A stretch of 64,000 bases of DNA from Flavobacteriales bacterium (lineage in GTDB: Bacteria; Bacteroidota; Bacteroidia; Flavobacteriales_E; Vicingaceae): assembly GCA_015075325.1 (NCBI GenBank), contig JABTUP010000001.1, forward strand, positions 62,001-126,000, given 5' to 3'. The notes below the pieces were generated by a model. That model worked only from the letters and a program-made list of their open reading frames with translations, had not been told where the DNA came from and did no database searches. Every line of letters starts with the position of its first letter. Within the stretch, counting starts at the first letter, position 1. This document shows, piece by piece, positions 23,582-33,143 of the stretch. Both the position numbers and the translations under genes were made by a program.

Positions 23582-26065
23582 ATGAAAAAACTTCTACTTA
23601 CATTTCCATTACTAATATGCTTAATTGGAACTAAAGCCCAAAGTTTAGACTGGGCTTTTTCAATGGGTAGTAGCGGTTATGATCAAATTGGATCACTTGC
23701 TGTTGATAATTATGGAAACATATATACTGCTGGTTCATGTAGTAATTCAACTGGTTACAATGTTGACTTTGACCCTGGACCAGGCACATCGTATTTAGTT
23801 GCTCCTTTTCCGTATAGCTATACATATAATAGCTTTATTCAAAAATTTGATTCTACTGGAAACTTAATTTGGGTTACGGGTCTCGGTAATGTCGTTAACC
23901 GAATAAATTCACTAACCGTAGATGAGCAACAAAATATTTATATTACTGGTTATTTTGAAGATGGAAATAATATGGTCATAGGCTATGGTAATTATATGAG
24001 CACTATGGTTTGGCACGAACAAGACATTTTTGTTATAAAACTAGATTCTTTAGGGAATTTAATTTGGGCGAAGAGAATGGGTTCTGAGTCGATATATAGC
24101 GAAGGCTTATCTATAAAAACAGATAGCTTGGGAAACGTATACACAACAGGAAGAGTCTCTGCTAACATTAGTACCCCTGCACAATTTGGTCCCTTCAGTA
24201 TTACAGCAGGAGGTATTTTTATACAAAAACAGGATTCAAATGGTAATACTTTATGGGTAAAAGCTATCAGTCAACCATCTGGTAGTTCTGGTAGTAGAGG
24301 CATAAGTTTAGATATAGATAACAATGGGAATATTTATAGTACTGGCTTTTTCCAAGGAACTGCTGATTTTGACCCTAGTAATAACACATATAGTGTTACA
24401 TCTGAAGGATCATTTGATATTTATATATTAAAACTGGATAGTTCTGGTAATTTCTTATGGGTCAATACATATGGCTCAACATTACATGATGCAGGCTTCT
24501 CATTATCATTGGATAATCAAGGAGATTTATGTGTTACAGGTTATTATCAAGGAACAATAGATTTTGATCAAGGCTCAGAGGTTCACAATTTAACAACTAA
24601 AGGAGAAGAGGATATTTTCATTCTAAAAATGGATACTTCGGGTAGTTTTATTTGGGCTAAAAGTATTGGTTCTGTTTGGACTGACCTTGGATCATTTATC
24701 TCCAATGACAAACATGGAAATATATACGTCAATGGTCACTATAGAAACACGGTCGATTTCGATCCCAACATTGGAATTTCTAATCTAATTGGCAATGGTT
24801 CTGCATCAGGTTTCATTCTGAAATTAGATTCAAATGGCAACTTTGTTTGGGTAAAGAGTTTGATAGAAAATGCTGGAAGTGTTACCAAAGTTGATAATTG
24901 GGACAACCTATATATAGCTGGTGGGTTTAATGGAATTATGGATATAAGCCCTGATACAACCACTCATAATTTAACTGCATATGGTACTACACAAGATATG
25001 TTTCTTGTTAAATGGAGACCAGATAGTTGTTCAAATTTAATTCTCGTAATAGATAGTATTACTAATATTTCTTGCGATAATTTAATTGGTTATGCTGAGT
25101 CTCATGCATTTAATGGAAATTCACCTTACACATACTCGTGGAATACCAATCCAATTACTACAAGTTCAACATCTCCATTTGACTCTTCAGGCACTTATGA
25201 ATTAACCATTATAGATTCTATAGGTTGTTATAAGAAACGTTCCGTTTACATTGAAGACAACACCTATTCAGCTAATTTTTTAGCAATAAATTATGGACAA
25301 GGTAATTTTCAGTTTTTTAACAACTCTACTGGAGCTTATAATCAATCACATTGGGCTTTTGGTGATGGGACTACATCGACATTAACAAGTCCATATCATA
25401 CTTTCAGTACAAATGGAACATTTGTAGTTGTCCTTACCATTAATGATTCTACTAGCGATGGATCTTGTATTGAATATTACCTAGACACTATAAATGTGAC
25501 AGGTGTTTTAACCCCATTGCAATGTGTAGCAGGTTTCGTGATGTATCCAGACACTATTATCAATAATGTAGTTGTTATAAATAGTTCTATAGGTGTCAAT
25601 TTATCCTATCTTTGGAATTTTGGAGATAGTAGCACTTCCACTCTGCAGTTTCCTAATCATACTTATGCTACATCAGGTCCATATTACTTGTGTTTAACTA
25701 TCGATGATGGAATAGGTTGTGTAGATATATATTGCGATTCTATAGGCGAATATGGAGTAGTATTCAATAAGCAAACAGGATTTACAATTAATGTTATTCC
25801 TCCCCCTAACGTAATTGGTATAGATGATATAATAGATATAAATTCGACATTGGTAATCTATCCTAATCCAGCATCTACTCAATTAACTATAGAGACAGGA
25901 TTAGAGATAAGTCAAATTACCATTATTGATATAACTAGTAAAACTATTAAGACAATTAAACAAAATAGCAGGGTGATAAATGTTTCTGATTTATCAAATG
26001 GAATTTACTTTATTAGAGTAATTACAGACAAAGGAACAATAACTCAAAAGTTTGTAAAACAATAA
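23582..26065 (+). CDS. Secreted SBBP-repeat / PKD protein with T9SS type A sorting domain
   Basis: An 827-aa extracellular protein. A signal peptide (1-19) is followed by about eight repeats of the SBBP beta-propeller type (about 22-480), each containing variants of DNYGNIYTAG, LDSSGNFLWV or DFDPSNN. Two PKD-like domains follow (about 575-640 with HWAFGDGTTST, about 655-720 with LWNFGDSSTST). The C-terminal sorting domain (about 757-827) has YPNPASTQLTIE, DLSNGIYFIRV and a terminal KFVKQ. It would be exported by Sec, moved across the outer membrane by T9SS and anchored or released. The ligand or role is unknown; such proteins usually act as surface adhesins. Confidence 0.88.
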   Translation: MKKLLLTFPLLICLIGTKAQSLDWAFSMGSSGYDQIGSLAVDNYGNIYTAGSCSNSTGYNVDFDPGPGTSYLVAPFPYSYTYNSFIQKFDSTGNLIWVTGLGNVVNRINSLTVDEQQNIYITGYFEDGNNMVIGYGNYMSTMVWHEQDIFVIKLDSLGNLIWAKRMGSESIYSEGLSIKTDSLGNVYTTGRVSANISTPAQFGPFSITAGGIFIQKQDSNGNTLWVKAISQPSGSSGSRGISLDIDNNGNIYSTGFFQGTADFDPSNNTYSVTSEGSFDIYILKLDSSGNFLWVNTYGSTLHDAGFSLSLDNQGDLCVTGYYQGTIDFDQGSEVHNLTTKGEEDIFILKMDTSGSFIWAKSIGSVWTDLGSFISNDKHGNIYVNGHYRNTVDFDPNIGISNLIGNGSASGFILKLDSNGNFVWVKSLIENAGSVTKVDNWDNLYIAGGFNGIMDISPDTTTHNLTAYGTTQDMFLVKWRPDSCSNLILVIDSITNISCDNLIGYAESHAFNGNSPYTYSWNTNPITTSSTSPFDSSGTYELTIIDSIGCYKKRSVYIEDNTYSANFLAINYGQGNFQFFNNSTGAYNQSHWAFGDGTTSTLTSPYHTFSTNGTFVVVLTINDSTSDGSCIEYYLDTINVTGVLTPLQCVAGFVMYPDTIINNVVVINSSIGVNLSYLWNFGDSSTSTLQFPNHTYATSGPYYLCLTIDDGIGCVDIYCDSIGEYGVVFNKQTGFTINVIPPPNVIGIDDIIDINSTLVIYPNPASTQLTIETGLEISQITIIDITSKTIKTIKQNSRVINVSDLSNGIYFIRVITDKGTITQKFVKQ

Positions 26066-26093
26066 TATAACGATTTATCAATAATCCTAAGCT

Positions 26094-26129
26094 CTCGCGA
26101 GTTTAGCAAAGCGTAACTCGTGAGTTTTT
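26094..26129 (+). terminator. Hairpin with T run after the SBBP/PKD gene
   Basis: Inverted arms CTCGCGAGTT (26094-26103) and AACTCGTGAG (26115-26124), with one G-T wobble and an 11-base loop, followed by TTTTTA. It is positioned 28 bp after the stop and probably terminates the plus-strand gene. Confidence 0.55.
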
Positions 26130-26225
26130 AGATTACTGATTGAGATTGTTGGTCAAGCCCGCAATGAAGCTCTGAATGGGCTTTGTAAGATTATTTTAGC
26201 TTTATGTACTTTGTGTAAAACTTAG

Positions 26226-26243
26226 CCCCGATAGCTATCGGGG
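26226..26243. repeat. Perfect palindrome CCCCGATAGCTATCGGGG
   Basis: An 18-bp perfect palindrome in the gap between two convergent genes, 34 bp past the symporter stop. It has no U tract, so it is not a classic terminator. Its C/G-rich ends resemble the style of the interspersed repeats elsewhere in the window. Confidence 0.6.
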
Positions 26244-26277
26244 TTGTGGTTAATTATTAGGTAATGACGAGATAAAC

Positions 26278-28002
26278 TTAGTGGTTATTTTTTTTCTTAC
26301 CAAAACCAAGTTGCAACAGCAAACCAAACAACACTACCAAGCCACAACCCACTATGTTGTACCACAAAAAGCCCATGGTTAAAAACGAAGGAGCAATAGC
26401 ATTTTCATTGAGGTAATGAATATACACCACACACAATTCGGCTAAAATAGCTCCATAAAAAACAGCATTTCCTTTTATAAACTTTACATAAAAAGCCACA
26501 ATAAAAATACCCAAAATGGTTCCGTAAAACAACGAGCCCAATAAATTAACCGCTTGTATTAGGTTTTCGAACAACGAGGCGTAAGTTGCAAAAACAATGG
26601 CTAAAACTCCCCACAATAAGGTAAACCATTTTGATGATTTAAGGTAATGCATTTCGGTAGCATTTTTGTTAATGGAGCGTTGATACAAATCAATGGTGGT
26701 GGTTGATGCCAAAGCATTTAACTCTGATGAAGTGCTCGACATGGCTGCCGAAAACATTACGGCAAACAACAAACCTACCATGCCTATTGGTAAAAAATCC
26801 ATTACGTAAGTCATAAAAATATAATCCTTGTCGTTGGTTTCGGCAGTTGGACTGGCTTTTTTTATCACTTTTTTGGCTTCGTCTCTCAATCGGTTGGTTT
26901 CGTCCTGAAGAGCCAACACACTGCTTTTGGCTTCCAATACTGCGGCATTGTTTTCGGCATTTACAGCATTCACCATTTTTTTAATTTCTTGTTTTTTTTG
27001 GTTAAAAACCTCGGTGTATTGGTTTTCAATGGCTTTAAACTCGGCTGAATAAACCGATTGTTCTGTTTTTTGTTTTTCTACTTTATTAAAGAAAATGGGT
27101 GGCTGCACAAATTGGTAAAACACAAAAACCATCACTCCAATAAACAAAATAATGAACTGCATGGGTACTTTTAGCAATCCGTTCATCATTAAACCCAACC
27201 TGCTTTCGGTTACCGATTTGCCCGACAAGTAGCGTTGAACTTGCGATTGGTCGGTACCAAAATAACTCATAAACAAAAACAGTGCTGCGGTAATTCCCGA
27301 CCAAAAGTTGTAGCGGTCGTTTAAATTAAAATCGAAATTAACCACATTTAACTTGCCCATTTTACCTGCAACATGCAAAGCATCGTCAAAACCGATGTCT
27401 TTGGGCAACATGGAAATTACCATAACTCCTGCCAACAGCATACCTCCCATCATTACTGCCATTTGCTGCTTTTGGGTTTGAGTTACAGCTTTGGTTCCGC
27501 CCGAAACGGTATAAACAATAACCAGTAAACCGATAAAAATATTGGTAATGGTTAAGTTCCAACCAAGCAACGACGATAAAATAATGGCTGGAGCATAAAT
27601 GGTAATTCCGGCAGCCAAGCCTCGCTGAATAAGAAACAAAATGGAAGTTAGCGAACGGGTTTTTAAATCGAACCGCTCTTCTAAAAATTGGTATGCTGTA
27701 AAAACCTTTAGTTTATAAAAAATAGGAACAAAGGTTACCGACAAAATAATCATGGCAATGGGTAACCCAAAATAAAATTGCACAAACCGCATACCATCGG
27801 TATAAGCTTGCCCAGGTGTAGATAAAAAGGTAATTGCACTGGCTTGTGTTGCCATAATGGAAATACCAATTCCCCACCATTTGTCTTCGTTGTCGCCTTT
27901 TAAATAACTTTCGAGATTTTGGCTTCCTCGCGTTTTCCAAGCCCCATAAATAACAATAAACAGGAGCGTTCCTAATAAAACTATCCAATCAATGCTGCTC
28001 AT
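26278..28002 (-). CDS. Sodium:solute symporter (SSS family)
   Basis: An inner-membrane transporter of 574 aa with about 13 hydrophobic segments. It has the SSS N-terminus SYLKGDNEDKWWGIGISIMATQAS with ITFLSTPGQAY, and the conserved AMSSTSSELNALAS segment (about 415-430). A charged loop of about 100 residues (310-400, rich in Lys/Glu/Gln) is inserted between helices. The substrate cannot be deduced; sugar or organic-acid type uptake coupled to Na+ is usual. Its ATG overlaps the stop of a tiny membrane-protein gene (ATGA), which itself overlaps the PIG-L gene, so all three are likely translated together. Confidence 0.9.
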   Translation of the reverse strand: MSSIDWIVLLGTLLFIVIYGAWKTRGSQNLESYLKGDNEDKWWGIGISIMATQASAITFLSTPGQAYTDGMRFVQFYFGLPIAMIILSVTFVPIFYKLKVFTAYQFLEERFDLKTRSLTSILFLIQRGLAAGITIYAPAIILSSLLGWNLTITNIFIGLLVIVYTVSGGTKAVTQTQKQQMAVMMGGMLLAGVMVISMLPKDIGFDDALHVAGKMGKLNVVNFDFNLNDRYNFWSGITAALFLFMSYFGTDQSQVQRYLSGKSVTESRLGLMMNGLLKVPMQFIILFIGVMVFVFYQFVQPPIFFNKVEKQKTEQSVYSAEFKAIENQYTEVFNQKKQEIKKMVNAVNAENNAAVLEAKSSVLALQDETNRLRDEAKKVIKKASPTAETNDKDYIFMTYVMDFLPIGMVGLLFAVMFSAAMSSTSSELNALASTTTIDLYQRSINKNATEMHYLKSSKWFTLLWGVLAIVFATYASLFENLIQAVNLLGSLFYGTILGIFIVAFYVKFIKGNAVFYGAILAELCVVYIHYLNENAIAPSFLTMGFLWYNIVGCGLVVLFGLLLQLGFGKKKNNH

Positions 28003-28115
28003 GAAAAATGTTTAGTAAACCAATAAAAAAGAGCCACCAAAACAGCCAAACTAAGGATTAGTAAATTATACCAACCTTTCCATGTTTTAAATACTGGTGG
28101 TTTGTCGTTACTCAT
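27999..28115 (-). CDS. Small single-span membrane protein (38 aa)
   Basis: A 38-codon reading frame from ATG 28115 to TGA 28001-27999. It has a polar start (MSNDKPPVFKTWKGWYN), one transmembrane helix (LLILSLAVLVALFYWF) and a short tail. It overlaps the PIG-L gene by 8 bp and the symporter start by 3 bp, a tightly coupled arrangement that argues it is expressed. By position it may be a small accessory subunit of the symporter. The product is inferred from sequence only. Confidence 0.7.
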   Translation of the reverse strand: MSNDKPPVFKTWKGWYNLLILSLAVLVALFYWFTKHFS

Positions 28116-30603
28116 GTGTTAAGCTAATTAAATTAACCAATAAACGGTAAGCTCCAGGCACACCTTCGGGCAACTGACGGAAAAACGAAATGCCCGTATA
28201 AATGTAATTTCCGTTGCCATATTTTGCAATCAGCAAAGCACTGTCTTTGGGTTTTTCGTTTTTGTCGTTCATGCTTAAAATAGCGTCAAATTTGCTATCC
28301 CATTCCGAAGGAAAATACAATCCGCGTTCTTGAGTCCAGTTTTCAAAATCGTTAGCCGTTAACGTATTAGGTTTATTCAACACGTTGTGTTTGGGTTGTA
28401 AAAAACGTACTTCCGAATATTCATCGGTTACCCTATCTCTACCCACTTTTAAAGGAAATGGAGCAAATTTTTCGGCTTTTATTTGATGCGAAGTATTGTA
28501 TTGAACAATTAAATTTCCACCATTGTGAACATATTCCAACAACGATTTCATGTAAAAATCAGCTCTATCGATGGTGTTCAATGCTCTAATTCCCATTACA
28601 ATGGCTTGAAAATGTTTCAGTTTTTCAGGCATCAAATCGTTTTCGGTTAGTTCTATTACTTCGTAGCCAATTTCTCGTAATGCTTCAGGAACCAAATCGC
28701 CTGCACCCACCACATAACCTACTTTGTTTCCAGTTTTATTTAGTGAAATAAAACTCAACTGAGCTTTAGCTTCGGGCATATAAGTTTGTGTTGGAATGTG
28801 GTCGTATTCAATTACTCGAAGCGAATTAGAATAGGTTTTATCATCGATAGTAATTGAAGCAACGAACGAACCATTTTCGGCAGTTTTGGTTGGAGCAACT
28901 TTTACTTTGATGCGATGTTCTTCGCCTTTTTTGGTTAAATCGACTTTAACACTTGATGGAGAAACCGTCCAACCTTTGGGAACTGAAAATTTAACTTCAC
29001 CCGTTTTGTTATTGGTTTGCGATTTTATTAGTACCTCAACTTCTTTTTCGAAATAGTTTGAAAAAACATACACTGGTTTTTCGATGTTTAAAAATGCTGG
29101 TGGAGTTACTACAAACGGACGATACGTTTCACCTTTTACAGGGTCGTTTTGTTTGTAAACCAAAGCTGTTCCATAATTTAATTCAATAGTTTCTAATTCT
29201 AAATCGACACTAAAAAATATGGCAGGATAATTTTCGGGAACACCAATCAGAAACTGGTCATCGACAGCATAAGTTCCCAATGTGCCTTGTTTTGCAAGCC
29301 AATAAGGTTGACTAATATTTAAATCGCTGATTAAAAACTTTCTTTTAAAAGTAGTTGGTTTGTTGATTTGAAGTGGTAAATTAAGTTCCTCAGTAACAAG
29401 TTTTTGATGAATTTCTCCCAATTTGTTGTTTTGTATGTTAACCAATCGTTTTAATTTTAAACCATCAACACTGCGTGCAATCAATTCAAATTCAACCTCA
29501 ACCGAATCGCCATTCGTTGCCGAAAACGAATTTGCTTTAGCTTCCATAAACAAACCAGCACATGCTTTAATGAGTTGGTCAATTTCATTTATTTTTTTCT
29601 TTCTCCAAAACTCATCTTTTAGTTTTAATACCTCTTTTCTGAGTTCAAGCAATTTTGGAATACTTTTTTCGGGATTTGAAAGTTGATACGTTGATATTAA
29701 ACTTTTAGTTAACAGTTGAACATTTTTACTATTTATAACCCTGTTCCAAGTTGCATCAACCTCTTCAAACAACGATTTTTTGGCAGGAGATCCTTTTAAA
29801 TGTTCAAAAAATTCGTCTAACTCTCCTCTGCTACCTGTACTACCAAAACCTTGACTTTTGTGCATGCTTCTGCTTTTTGCAGCCATTTCGTTGTACGATG
29901 TTCCTAAAACGGCATTGTAAGCTCCAATGTTTTCGGCAACTACACCAGAATCGTTTACCGAAATTTTATCGTTCCACCATCGCCCGGTATTCATTACAAT
30001 TCGCTTGGCTTGCCAAGTTTCTACGTATTGCAACTGTTCAGGAAATTTGGTTTTATCGGCAGCTATTTCAAAAGCTTCCATACCCAACAAAGCTGATGCT
30101 GTATGATGCCCGTGTCCACCTCTTCCGTCGGGCGGAAACCGACAAACAATTACATCGGGTTTAAACATACGAATAACCCAAACCACATCGCTCAACACTT
30201 TTTGTTTGTCCCAAATTTCCAAAGTTTCATCGGGAGTTTTAGAGTAACCAAAATCGTTGGCACGGGTAAAAAACTGTTGACCGCCATCAGTTCGTCGGGC
30301 AGCTAACAGCTCTTGAGTTCTGATAATACCTAATTCCTCGCGGATTTCGGTTCCAATTAAATTTTGTCCGCCATCGCCTCTGGTAAGCGATAAATAACCT
30401 GTATTAAACAATTTTTCGTTGGCACAATAGGCTATAAATCGAGTATTTTCATCATCGGGATGTGCTGCAAGGTAAAGTACATTACCCAACACATCGAGTT
30501 TTTTAATACTTTGAAATATTTCTGCCGATGAGGCTTGATGAGGTTGTTGTGCATGAATAAAACAAGCTATGATAAGAAATGGAATGATGATTATTTTTTG
30601 CAT
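28108..30603 (-). CDS. Secreted PIG-L family deacetylase, multidomain
   Basis: An 831-aa exported protein. After a signal peptide (1-18) it contains a LmbE/PIG-L zinc hydrolase domain (about 40-260) with the motif AHPDDE (47-52) and the third-ligand region HGHH (164-167). Family members remove N-acetyl groups from sugar conjugates. The C-terminal two thirds contain an immunoglobulin-like stretch (about 480-620) and a glutamine-amidotransferase-like alpha/beta fold (about 645-830, with GDLVPEALREIGYEV and NGGNLIVQYNTS). ATG 30603 directly precedes the signal sequence. The downstream symporter suggests the product may be imported. The substrate is unknown. Confidence 0.88.
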   Translation of the reverse strand: MQKIIIIPFLIIACFIHAQQPHQASSAEIFQSIKKLDVLGNVLYLAAHPDDENTRFIAYCANEKLFNTGYLSLTRGDGGQNLIGTEIREELGIIRTQELLAARRTDGGQQFFTRANDFGYSKTPDETLEIWDKQKVLSDVVWVIRMFKPDVIVCRFPPDGRGGHGHHTASALLGMEAFEIAADKTKFPEQLQYVETWQAKRIVMNTGRWWNDKISVNDSGVVAENIGAYNAVLGTSYNEMAAKSRSMHKSQGFGSTGSRGELDEFFEHLKGSPAKKSLFEEVDATWNRVINSKNVQLLTKSLISTYQLSNPEKSIPKLLELRKEVLKLKDEFWRKKKINEIDQLIKACAGLFMEAKANSFSATNGDSVEVEFELIARSVDGLKLKRLVNIQNNKLGEIHQKLVTEELNLPLQINKPTTFKRKFLISDLNISQPYWLAKQGTLGTYAVDDQFLIGVPENYPAIFFSVDLELETIELNYGTALVYKQNDPVKGETYRPFVVTPPAFLNIEKPVYVFSNYFEKEVEVLIKSQTNNKTGEVKFSVPKGWTVSPSSVKVDLTKKGEEHRIKVKVAPTKTAENGSFVASITIDDKTYSNSLRVIEYDHIPTQTYMPEAKAQLSFISLNKTGNKVGYVVGAGDLVPEALREIGYEVIELTENDLMPEKLKHFQAIVMGIRALNTIDRADFYMKSLLEYVHNGGNLIVQYNTSHQIKAEKFAPFPLKVGRDRVTDEYSEVRFLQPKHNVLNKPNTLTANDFENWTQERGLYFPSEWDSKFDAILSMNDKNEKPKDSALLIAKYGNGNYIYTGISFFRQLPEGVPGAYRLLVNLISLTHE

Positions 30604-30643
30604 AATGACCAAAATTACTTAAAAAGATGTAGCTATTAAAAAC

Positions 30644-30667
30644 AAAAAAAAGGAAGTGGTTTACTTC
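30644..30667 (-). terminator. Terminator after the TonB receptor gene
   Basis: On the minus strand a short stem GAAGT-AAACC-ACTTC (30667-30653) is followed by C and eight Ts. It lies 7 bp past the receptor stop. The stem is only 5-6 bp. Confidence 0.55.
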
Positions 30668-30673
30668 TAGGTT

Positions 30674-33124
30674 TTAAATTTTAAACTGAACAGTAAAATA
30701 GAAATTACGAATTGGAGATGGAATAATTCCTGGTCCTGGATAGGCAACTGCTCTTCTAGTAAAATAAACTTCGTTCGTTAAATTGTTTACTCCAGTTTCA
30801 AATCGAAGTTGACCAAAATCGTATTTCATCGACAAATCCATTACCTGATAAGCAGGAATTAACCCAATGATCGCATTTGGAACAAAAACCAATCTATTTT
30901 TGGAATCAATTCCAGCATTGGTTGCATCACTAAATTGTTCTTCAACATAAGTATATTGGTAAGTAATAGAGAATTTTTTGTATGATAATGTCGCTCCTGT
31001 TTTGATGTTGTATGGAGGAACAAATTCGACTAATTTATTTCTAAAAGCTGAGCGTTGCGATTCTACATACCGAGCATCGGTTACTGCAAAATTGACAAAT
31101 GTTCGGAAAGAAACTTTGCTCGAATCAGAAAATAAAATTTTAAACCAATCGGCTTCAACCATGGCTTCAACTCCTTTAATCATTGCTTTCGAAACATTGG
31201 TTCTATATCGGTAAGGAATAAAAGTTTGTTCATCAATACCATCAATATCGCCAATTCTGTTGTCGTACAATAACAAAAACCCAGAAATGTCATAATTAAT
31301 TTTATCGGTGATAATACCTCTAACACCTAAATCGATATTATAACCTGTTTCATCTTGCAAATCAGGGTCAATTCGAAAGTTTTTGTTTACAATTTGCATG
31401 TCTGAGAAGTTAATGCTCTTGTAATTCTGCGAAAAATTAGCATAAACATCTAAAGTGTCGTTTAGCTTAAAATTAAAACCAATTCCACCAATAACAAACG
31501 AACGATTGCTATACCTACTCTCAAAAAGTGTGGTATCAAAAACAATGTTTCCAGCAAGGTCATAAACTACATCTTTAAATTTCCCGTCGGCATTGGTAGA
31601 AATACTTTCATAACGCATACCTGGAGTAACACTGAATTTACCAAATCGAAAAATATTTTCAGTAAAGAACGCAAAATTGGTACTCGGAAACTCATAATCC
31701 GAACCTCTTGTTTGTTTGTCGAGGTAAGTAAAATGAGGCAAATCTGTAGAATCTGCTTCACCTTGCCGACTTCTGTTGTGTCCTTTGTAAACCCTAGTAC
31801 CTACTAAAAAAGCCCAAGGATTATTTCCAACTTCATATATCTTTAAAAATCGGGTTTCGTTACCAACATTGTTAAATTCGCCAACAATTAAATCTCTATT
31901 TTCAGAGGTTACATCGGGTCTACTAATGTTTCCTAATACACCTAATGCTTTTCGTGATGCATGTAAACCAAAAAATTGAGTTTTTATTCGTGTGGTGGAA
32001 TTAAATTCGTGTGAAATATTAAAAGCTGCCAAATTCCAATCTACTTCAAACCAATTTCTTGAACGCTTTGAAATTTCTGGTGTCAAATAAAATTCCTTAT
32101 CGGTTAATCCACCCGATTGACGTGCTAAGTAATACATTTTGGTAAACTCAATATTTACAAAGGTTTTTTCACTTAAATATTTACCCACGTTTACACCTGC
32201 TGTATAAACTTGGAAGTTAGAATTAGGTCGCCATTCGTTGCCTTTTTTGTGTTGAAAATAATTGTACCCTTTCCAAGTACTTTTGTTAAAACCTACACTT
32301 AAAAAAGTATTGTTTAAATCAAACGACCCTAAAGTTTGACGAGCAATTACTTCAAATTCTTTTCCTGATTCTGTTGGTCCGTCGTGAAGAACAAAGTTTA
32401 GCAACCCACCAAACTGAGTTCCAAATTGAAGTGATGCAGCACCTCTTATTAGCTGGATTTGTTTCACCGCCTCTGTTGGTGGAGTATAGTAACTTTCGGG
32501 ATAACCGAGTGCATCGGCACTAATATCATAACCATTTTGACGAGTATTAAAATTTGACGTTCGACTTGGATTTAATCCTCTCCCTCCAATTCCTAATTGT
32601 ATTCCTGCCCCATCGCTTTCCCAAATATTTAAACCAGGTATTCGAGAATAAATTTGACGACCTTGATTGGTTGCTTTATTGGCATTAATTTCTGCCAATT
32701 GAATCACTTCATTTTTTTTTCCTTGGCTAATCAATACGCCTTGTATCGACTTCATTCGTTGAACTTCTCCAACACTTTCGTCTTTAGCTTCTAGTTGAAA
32801 CGATTTTAACTGTTCTGATTTTATCTCTAAAACAACATCAACTTGTATATTGGCTTTGTTTACATTAATTTTTCGTTCAAACCTATTGTATCCTAGTAAA
32901 TAAAAAGAAATGGTATATTCTCCATACGGAACATTGTTAAAAGAATATTTCCCACTTTCGTCTGTTTGGGTTGATTTATTCAATTCTTTTATATAAACAG
33001 CACAATAAGGCAATATTTCTTGCTGTTGAGTAGATTTGACCAAGCCAACAACAGTAGCGTTTTGTTGCGAAAATGCTACAAAAGAATTTAAAACAACCAG
33101 AAAAAAAATTAAATACTTTTTCAT
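30674..33124 (-). CDS. TonB-dependent receptor with carboxypeptidase-like domain (iron type)
   Basis: An outer-membrane active-transport channel (816 aa). Signal peptide 1-19, then a carboxypeptidase-regulatory-like beta-sandwich (about 24-110, VVGLVKSTQQQEILPYCAVYIKEL), a plug domain (about 125-250, IPGLNIWESDGAGIQLGIGGRG, IRGAASLQFG), and a 22-strand barrel ending in aromatic FYFTVQFKI. The plug resembles FecA-like siderophore or ferric citrate receptors. The upstream imelysin and DUF4856 lipoproteins support an iron-related role. Energy would come from TonB-ExbBD encoded elsewhere. No sigma/anti-sigma pair is adjacent. Confidence 0.92.
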   Translation of the reverse strand: MKKYLIFFLVVLNSFVAFSQQNATVVGLVKSTQQQEILPYCAVYIKELNKSTQTDESGKYSFNNVPYGEYTISFYLLGYNRFERKINVNKANIQVDVVLEIKSEQLKSFQLEAKDESVGEVQRMKSIQGVLISQGKKNEVIQLAEINANKATNQGRQIYSRIPGLNIWESDGAGIQLGIGGRGLNPSRTSNFNTRQNGYDISADALGYPESYYTPPTEAVKQIQLIRGAASLQFGTQFGGLLNFVLHDGPTESGKEFEVIARQTLGSFDLNNTFLSVGFNKSTWKGYNYFQHKKGNEWRPNSNFQVYTAGVNVGKYLSEKTFVNIEFTKMYYLARQSGGLTDKEFYLTPEISKRSRNWFEVDWNLAAFNISHEFNSTTRIKTQFFGLHASRKALGVLGNISRPDVTSENRDLIVGEFNNVGNETRFLKIYEVGNNPWAFLVGTRVYKGHNRSRQGEADSTDLPHFTYLDKQTRGSDYEFPSTNFAFFTENIFRFGKFSVTPGMRYESISTNADGKFKDVVYDLAGNIVFDTTLFESRYSNRSFVIGGIGFNFKLNDTLDVYANFSQNYKSINFSDMQIVNKNFRIDPDLQDETGYNIDLGVRGIITDKINYDISGFLLLYDNRIGDIDGIDEQTFIPYRYRTNVSKAMIKGVEAMVEADWFKILFSDSSKVSFRTFVNFAVTDARYVESQRSAFRNKLVEFVPPYNIKTGATLSYKKFSITYQYTYVEEQFSDATNAGIDSKNRLVFVPNAIIGLIPAYQVMDLSMKYDFGQLRFETGVNNLTNEVYFTRRAVAYPGPGIIPSPIRNFYFTVQFKI

Positions 33125-33143
33125 TACCTCATTACAAACTCAA

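Noticed and set aside
26226-26243. Palindrome considered as an attachment site or mobile-element end
   Set aside because: No integrase, transposase or flanking duplication nearby; similar palindromes are common between Bacteroidota genes.
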